Source: Cyrtodaria siliqua (Eukaryota; Mollusca; Bivalvia; Adapedonta; Hiatellidae). From it: a stretch of 64,000 nucleotides of DNA. Below are positions 36,201 to 44,717 of the stretch, one piece after another (position 1 is the first letter of the stretch; each line of letters begins with the position of its first letter). The notes beneath the pieces are model-generated. The model was not told the origin of the DNA. It made no database searches and saw nothing but the letters and a program-made list of their open reading frames with translations. The stretch covers positions 1 through 64,000 of the forward strand of contig JAWPHD010006793.1 in NCBI GenBank assembly GCA_037043455.1. The letters are read 5' to 3'. A program made the position numbers and the translations under genes.

Positions 36201-39200
36201 GTTTTACAGTCTTGGCCTGTAAGTGTTTTGTGCTTCGGAATCACTGAGAAGTTCAGTTTTATAGCGGGATATAATTAAATCGTTGGAAAGTAACATATTA
36301 AAGGCGGATTAGCAATGACACAGTATCGAAGGTTCGTTATATTACATGGAAAAATATACAAACGGTTAAACATAATTAAACACGCGATATACACTATAAG
36401 TAAGGCTTATATACATAAAACCTGTATTAATAACTACTTAAATGGGATACTTTGAAGCAGGGAACACAAACAAGAGATGCAAGTAGCCGACTCGGTATTA
36501 TTGAGTCTGTTCATGATAGGTAATATATAAGGTGCAACACCTCTTATGCGCCCCCTAGCTCCGGCCCGCTTAATATTTTAAAGCCAAAATTATTGGGCTC
36601 GACGATCACATAGGATCAGTTAGTAATAACCGTACTGATTCGTAGTCGGGGTGGATTAAATTGCCGCCACACCGGACTAAATGAACGCTAGTGTAAATGT
36701 CAATACATACTGAGAATGGGGGTATTTTGGAAGCAAAGAACACAGACAAGAGATAAAAGTAGCAGACTCGGTTGTATATAGTCTGTTCATGAGAGGTAAT
36801 ATAGGTTTACCGTCTTTCACACTACCAAGCCTCGGCGTAAGCGGTTTCTACTATTTTAAGGCTAGTCTCGGCCAGCTAGACCGTATCATGCATATGTCTT
36901 AATTGCAGATATCGGTCTGGGCAGATAAGGCCAATTAAAGCGCCCACTACCGATTAGGACAATTTATTCGCGTTTTTTTTTTCACGCGCATAAAGTCGAT
37001 GTTTGCGGGACGTCATGTTTTAAATAAACGTACAACGTCAAGTGTTGATGCATCAGTTAACTTTTTAACGTCACTAGTTAAAAATAAAACATTAAATTAA
37101 CTTAAAAATATGTTATTCGAAAGTCTCGTTGAATGTTTAAAATTCTCGCCAAAATCGCAGAGAACTTAGGGCGATTTTAAACGTCCTATTTTCCCCAGGC
37201 CCTGGTTCTGGATCCGTGAAGCATAGCGTAACGAAGAAATCAGAAGCGGGCCGGGTGACCGAGGCTACTTTAAGGCTCAATCATTTGAACGTTTCTTCCG
37301 ATAAATCCTCTCCCCATCCCAGTTTAGCACGCCTACTTCATACCCGATAAATCCTCTCCCCATCCCAGATTAGCACGCCTATTTCTTACCCGATAAATCC
37401 TCTCCCCATCCCAGTTTAGCGCGCCTACTTCTTACCCGATAAATCCTCTCCCAATCCCTGTTTAGCACGCCTAGTTCTTACCCGATAAATCCTCTCCCCA
37501 TCCCAGTTTAGCACGCCTATTTCTTACCCGATAAATCCTCTCCCCATCCCAGTTTAGCACGCCTACTTCATACCCGATAAATCCTCTCCCCATCCCAGCT
37601 TAGCACGCCTATTTCTTACCCGATAAATCCTCTCCCCATCCCAGTTTAGCACGCCTACTTCATACCCGATAAATCCTCTCCCCATCCCTGTTTAGCACGC
37701 CTATTTCTTACCCGATAAATCCTCTCCCCATCCCAGTTTAGCACGCCTATTTCTTACCCGATAAATCCTCTCCCCATCCCAGTTTATCACGCCTACTTCA
37801 TACCCGATAAATCCTCTCCCCATCCCAGTTTAGCACGCCTATTTCTTACCCGATAAATCCTCTCCCCATCCCAGTTTAGCACGCCTACTTCTTACCCGAT
37901 AAATCCTCTCCCCATCCCAGTTTAGCACGCCTATTTCTTACCCGATAAATCCTCTCCCCATCCAAGTTTAGCACGCCTACTTCTTACCCGATAAATCCTC
38001 TCCCCATCCCAGTTTAGCACGCCTACTTCATACCCGATAACCAGTATATTAATCAAATGTGTTTATAAATACCTGATCTGAACCCTTTGTATACAATTGA
38101 TATGTTGCTCGGCCGGGTCTTTTATGATATAATTGTATTTATCCAACTAATTTGATAAATATAATATTGCATAAGCTCTTATGTAAGACCCTCTATATCA
38201 GACGTGTCTATTGATAAAGCGAAGTGTATTATAACAAGCTAAATATGGGGGAAGTAAAATGTTCTATATCAAACAAAGAGCGAGTGATCGGTATAATTAA
38301 ATCAGTGCAGAGGCAACACTATCCCACCTCACCTCACCTCGCCCCAACGCCCTAAAAATGCATTATCGTTTTATTTACAAAATAACGTAAGAGTGATTAG
38401 TTTTAGGAAACAAAAAAGTTCGAAAAAGAAAAGAGAATGCAAAACGCTATAAAGTTTAGCTGGATTAACTAAAATTATAACGAAAATACAGTTTACATGG
38501 AACTTATACTAATAACAAATACACAGTTGGAAACGACAACAGTGAGGCAACGTTAGGTATTATTGTTGACCGTTTTAACTTAGCAACGTTAGTTATTACT
38601 GTGTTCTGAGTAAATATTTGTAAGAACGATTTGATATGCAATTTCCAGGACTTTACCAATGTGTGTTTTATTGTTTGTTTGTTTGTTTGTTTACTAATTC
38701 AACATGTTTGTCACATACAGAATTCAAAGAAGCCTTTAATTTATTCGACAAGGATGGTGACGGAACCATCTCTACAGAGGAGCTGGGAACCGTGATGAGG
38801 TCCATGGGACAGAACCCCACCAAGGTTGAGCTGGAAGATATGATCAAAGAAGTTGACGGAGATGGTAATGTTTTATTAATGAAGAATTGAATCGCAATAC
38901 ATGAGGCGTTTACACAATCTCCACGCAGAGTTATCGTTCCTTGCACTCACATTTATCTCTGCTAACTACTAAATTACAAGATTTTGGTAAAACCTGTTAA
39001 ATTGGAATATGTTTGCCTGAAACTTATTTATTTCTTGTGTAAATATAATTTTCAGAATATCTGCAAATTAGATGTTGCAAGATTTGAAATAATGCATGAA
39101 AACAATTTAGTTTTAATCGGGACTATTTTACTACAAAAATAAATGTACTTAGGTCTCCTCAATCAAAACGCATATGTAAACATTTCAAACCGAAGCTCGA

Positions 39201-42200
39201 TAGCAGAACATTACTAAAAAAAATTAACTCATAGAAATAAAAAATGAAATTATTCAACATAGGTCTATATTTTATCTTTGCAGATCACGCAAAAGGATTT
39301 ATTATAAACATCATCATAACCTTTTTGAATAATCACGTGACCTAACCGTTCGCCCTACTTCCTTTGACGTTGACAGAGTCAAATGAGGAACGAGTACTCT
39401 GGGTAGAGATTGGCGTTTATACAATTTAAAACGCCTCTGGTGCATGGCAACTTTACCATAAAGCAGGATTCTCCTTTATTTCGGCGTGTATGCGGTTGGC
39501 GTTTATGCGGTTGGCATTTATGCGGTTGGCGTTTATGCGGTTTTAAACGCCGAAAGTACGGTTTTAAACGCCGAAAGTAAATGGCAAATTCCAAGAGGCG
39601 TGTTAGCGCTTTATGTCATACTTTACATTAACTACCGGCGTTTAAAACTGAGTGCAGTTCCACTTCACTCAGATTTAATCCGTAGTAGTTTCGTTCTATA
39701 TTTTTAATCTTTTAACATAATTTGTTTTTAAGTTAATGTTGTCTTATTTGGGGTTTGAGCCCCCGAACCTTCAGGTCAGCAAAGGTAGACAGCGCCCGAA
39801 CCAACTGCACCAAGGGCCAAAGGCGCTGTTTGTTAGAAGCGCCATAAATTCGTATTCTTAAACTGTATATAACAATTGTTACGATCTGCCATCTGATTGG
39901 TTCCTTCGATTCGGCATGTGAGCGATCTCTTAAAACGCCAGACCTAGCTTCTGGTGTTGTTGTGTATGCCTGTGTCGTTAGTCATATTTGTTATCATTTG
40001 TGTATGCTTAAAATTATTATTTTTGTTATATCATTATCCGAAAGCATGTAGTGACTCAATGTAAAATAACAGCAGTATCCAGTAAACCAAAGGTTGTTTT
40101 AAAATATAACATAGGCCAGTCCGTATTTTTTAGGATTACCTCCTACCCTAAAATTAAAAACAGAGTATTGCGTTTCCAAATAAGTATTACCTCAGACGTA
40201 AACGTTCGGATTGTTTACCCACGGAAAGAAACTATATTTTCTAACATATATTACGTCAACAATTATATCATAGATGATTTGCAAATGAAAAATATATTCC
40301 TAATTTATTTTGTTTTAAGCCACCCCTATCCCAACCCCACCCACACCCCCACCCTACATTTGTGCTTAACAAATCGGTAAAACAATTATTAACAAGAAAA
40401 GCATGCGTTATATGTAGACAATTTTTAATAATGGGTTAGTTTGTGGAGACTTTGTTCAAGTCACATACCTGTAGTTGTAAGGTAAATTGAAGAATTAAAT
40501 AATACTGTATAAAAACAGATTAGTTTTTATTTGGTCTTTAACAGGGACACAATATTATACATGTTAAAGGGAACATATTGAACTATTGAATTGGAATTGA
40601 ATTGTGTGTTACGGCGCATAGTTCTCTGTAGAAGAGTAAAGTCTGACATAAGTACACTAGGTTTAGTGGCATTTCTGACTTCTGTATTAGAAGCACAGCA
40701 AAATGAATTATTTGAAAACATATCATTGTTGTTTTCTAGACGAAAACTATTGTGTATATAGTATATTAGTCTAATTCTTACCAGGTGATCTTGATCACAC
40801 AGACGCAAAAACTTGAGAATTTTCTGCATTTATTAATAATCATTTTTCATGTACTGATCATTAGGACGGACCCTGCTTTAATTAGACTAATATACAATAT
40901 ACATACTAGTTTTCGTCTAGAAAAGTACTGGCTATAATAAACTCAACACAATGAGTGTTTCTATTCCTCTTTTATTTTTCAGGAAATGGTACTATAGACT
41001 TCGACGAATTCATAAGATTAATGTCGTCTCAAAATCGAGGTGTTAACCAGGAAGACGACATGAAAGAAGCATTTAAAGTAAGAATGTATCGTGTTTACCC
41101 TGTATTTATAGGCGACTAAGGCGTGTATTATATTCGTTCCATGCCACACTAAACATAACGGTATTTTTCCTCGCTACCGTATACGTTTATATCAATTAGT
41201 ATTAACACCGAAGTGCAGTGGTGTAGTGGTAAGAGTTTCTGACCTGCAATTCAGAGGTCGTGGATTCGAGTCTCCTGGCCGTATATAACACGTTAAACAT
41301 GTTATTAGTTACTTGTAACCATTGCTTGACAAGCAAACAACTACGTCTGGCCAGAAACGTAATAAACCAGATCACTGGTCTGGTTGACCCGGTGTCAGAG
41401 AACAGTGACTGGGTGGGGTATCATGTACTACGGCGTGGCATTCCAGTTTGGCAGCACTATATCTGCTTCAAGTAGACTGTATACTCTATACATAGCACTA
41501 CACATAATCACTCACACAAAAGCCTACACATAATGCCGTGTCGACGAGGGATTTCTCGGGGCTCAAATTATAGAGGGACTAAAATCCTTAGAATTACAAA
41601 AACACAGATATACACAAACACATATTCTATGAACCTGGTATAAAAACCGGATTGCAGTTCAATATGACATTTCGATGATAACCACAGTCCAACCAGTGGA
41701 GATTTTTAATGCTGGTTCAAACATGGCTAGACATATCCAGCTGTTCGTCGTTTGTGCGGTTTTAACCGCAGGTAGTAAATGACAAATTTTATGAAGCGCG
41801 ATATCGATTTATGGTAAATTTGCCATGAACTATTTGCCATTAACTACCATTTTTGGCGGTGCGACTGCACCGTCAAAGGTATAAGGGGGACATTTAATGG
41901 CATTTTAGGAATGTGACAAACCTAACAGCACTTGAAAACAACACTATGGAACACTACGCTAGAAGAATTAGTCTCTCATGCATGCCTTTAATTTGATGCC
42001 CAAAATAAGAAACAATGTCCAGAATAAAGGAAATTTATTATTTATTTAGGTCATACATACCTATTTTATCAAAATTTCACTAAGTCAACTCTTTTTATGA
42101 TCTGTTTAAAAGAAGGTTATAACTCGAGTTATAATCGTGCTACAAGCAGGCAAGTGTGTGTATACATGATACACTTTCATGTTACTAAAAATAGAACAGT

Positions 42201-44674
42201 CTATGCGCCGAAGGGCATAATATATTATATAGAATGGAGTCTTGGTGTGGAGTCTTGGAGTTGAGTGGAGTGAATAACTGGAGTGACCTTCGAGTCACAA
42301 TTTGGAGTGACCATGGAGTCAAATTTGGAGTGAATATTTTGGAGTCAATTTTTTAGTCTAAACTTGAAGTCTTAATTTCTCTTACAATTAATAACTTAAT
42401 AACTTTTTAGAAACTAATACATTTACATGGGTTACTTCATTTGCACCTACACTTATTTATTTATTAAATAATTCTTTAAAATGCATGTGTCTATTAAGCT
42501 ATCCAATTTCAACAACTAATTCCAAAACTGATTTTAACTTGGGCACTGTTACTACATGTTCTAAAATAATCCATGTTTGTGGAACAGTTAGGCTGAGAGA
42601 TCTCTAAGTTCCCATAATCTTTAATGCTTTTTGTTTTCAGTCTCTTTTGTATGACTGACATATTGGACATATTGGAACCCTATATACCCCTGACACTGGA
42701 TGTCAGTGTCCTGACCTAAGATTAGTTTATGTCAGGCCAAAGGGTCATAATGCTTCAATAGTGGGGTTAATGTTTGGGTATCCAAGTTCGATTATGTTGT
42801 TTTTAGATGGTCTGTCCCTCACATCAAGGTTAGCACATGTCTCATGGGACAATGCAGCTGTACTGAGTATGTTAGGAACTGTGCACCTTGTGAGGGTCAT
42901 TCAAAAATATTAAATTGATAATTATCCAAAATAGTCACTCCAAATCTGACTCCAAGGTCACTCCAAAATGTGACTCCAAGGTCACTCCAATTATTCACTC
43001 AACTCCACTCCAAGACTCCACACCAAGACTCCACTCTGTGTAGCTTGCTCAGAAAAAATATACGGAAGCTAATTCGGGTCATATGAGTTAGCTAAAATAT
43101 ATTTAAATATGAAATTGGTAATGAATATCAATCATCTGAAACATCACTGAATGTAAAAAACAAACCATGGAAGTTACATTTACAGCACTTCCATTTCTCA
43201 TACATTCCAACACTTACAAAAAGCACCGCCCATCAGTGCCTTCAGCACTTTGATTACCTATTTTACCACTAGCTCTGAGACGCACACGTTGTATTCATTG
43301 AAACAGCATAGGGTTCTATATCTGACTTGATTTGCAACATCTAACATCTAGACGACGAAATTTAAACAAGTGGTTGCAAAGGCATATTTAACTAATACTA
43401 TATATTCACTTAATCCTGGCTATATTCACTAAGCATTTGCGTCTACACATGTATTGTGTCTTGTATGTAGAATGACAGGCGGTGCCACGTGCAAAGCCTG
43501 ACACTTGGTGTCGAATATATGCACGTTATTAACATGTTAATAAAACATATTAATAAAACGGTGATTTTTTCTTGCTGATTTTATTTATGTTTACCTTTTT
43601 CACCTACCGCATAAACAGTCACTGTCAAGGTATTTCGTTTTTCCTTGATCTTTGAACAAAGATCTACCCGATAAATGTGAAGGTCTATATAATAAGACAT
43701 TAAAAATAATCACCTTAAACGGTTTTTTCTCACGCGATACCTTACATTGAACATAAAACGGTTGTTCATTATTATTTATGGCTAATACACACTACATTTT
43801 TGATGTTATAGGAAGAAACGGTAAGTATCAAAGATCAAACCCAAGTAGTGTGTACCAAAGGCCCTATAGAAGGTATGATGAAGGAATCGATAAGCAAAGA
43901 CTGTAACTAGTTTGTAAAGTGAACACACAACAACACACATTCGTTTTCGTTGTGCATCTCTCCGTTTATCATTAACAGTCACTGCAAATGCTTATTGAGC
44001 ATTTATGTTTGTGTGTAAGGGTTTTTTTAGTTGTTTTTGGTGTGGATTTCTTAGCTTATGATTTATTTGTGTTGCGTTTACCTTCACGTGCAGGTATTTG
44101 ACAAGGACGGCAATGGATTTATAACTCCAGCAGAGTTACGGTTCGTGATGACGAATCTTGGAGAGAAGATGACTGACGAGGAGGTTGACGAGATGGTGAG
44201 AGAGGCAGACGCGGACGGAGATGGACAAATTAACTATGACGGTCAGTGGCAGAGAGTTGATTTAAAAAAGTCTACCCTGTATGATGAGTAATGCTTAGCG
44301 ATGAAACAGGAATGGATGGGGTTGTGTTTTTCTAAATCAACAAAACGATGTCCAAGTGTCAAGCAAATCATTATATATGGACATTATACATAGGTGGTCA
44401 TCCTGTTCCAGTGCAGTTCATACAATTAAAAAAAATAAAATAAAGACAGGAGCAATAAAATGTCTGTTTGTATTATGTGGTATGCATAACGGGGTAGCAA
44501 TATTGAAATCTTTAAAGAGCTGTTGAAATCCCAGTTTCGGTACGCGTGTTATAATTACATGCTATCCGCCATTGGTGTAGTTCTTTCTATTTTTGTGTTT
44601 ATATAAACTTGCTCTTTCTATAAGTCCATTCGCTCAAACCCCCACCCCCACCCCCCCCACCCCCACCCCACCCC

Positions 44675-44717
<43 letters not shown>

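Larger units (their letters stand above)
30435..38720 (+). other. Intron 2 of the calmodulin-like gene (8.3 kb)
   Basis: It holds SINEs, an inverted pair of foldback composites, repeats B, D and E, and a 46-bp minisatellite, each listed separately. I see nothing supportable in 30956-31289, 31850-32435, 32801-33332, 33606-34168, 34242-35468, 35735-36458 and 38040-38720, apart from AT-rich runs and a GTTT microsatellite near 38670-38692. Confidence 0.6.
38865..40982 (+). other. Intron 3 of the calmodulin-like gene
   Basis: Apart from the GCGGTT repeats (39480-39595) and a tRNA-like relic (39750-39828), I see AT-rich DNA, a C-rich patch near 40320-40365 and an isolated GAATTG...TTACGGCGCA word near 40598 related to repeat E. 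Confidence 0.6.
41078..44093 (+). other. Intron 4 of the calmodulin-like gene
   Basis: Contains a tRNA-derived SINE (41212), a large foldback element (42230) and a candidate microexon (43812). I see nothing else supportable in 41485-42229 and 43039-43811. Confidence 0.6.

Noticed and set aside
38636..38720. Start codon at 38636 for a shorter EF-hand protein
   Set aside because: The stretch before 38721 is intron with a TTTGTCACATACAG acceptor, and its GTTT-repeat translation (CLFVCLFTN) resembles nothing in the family.
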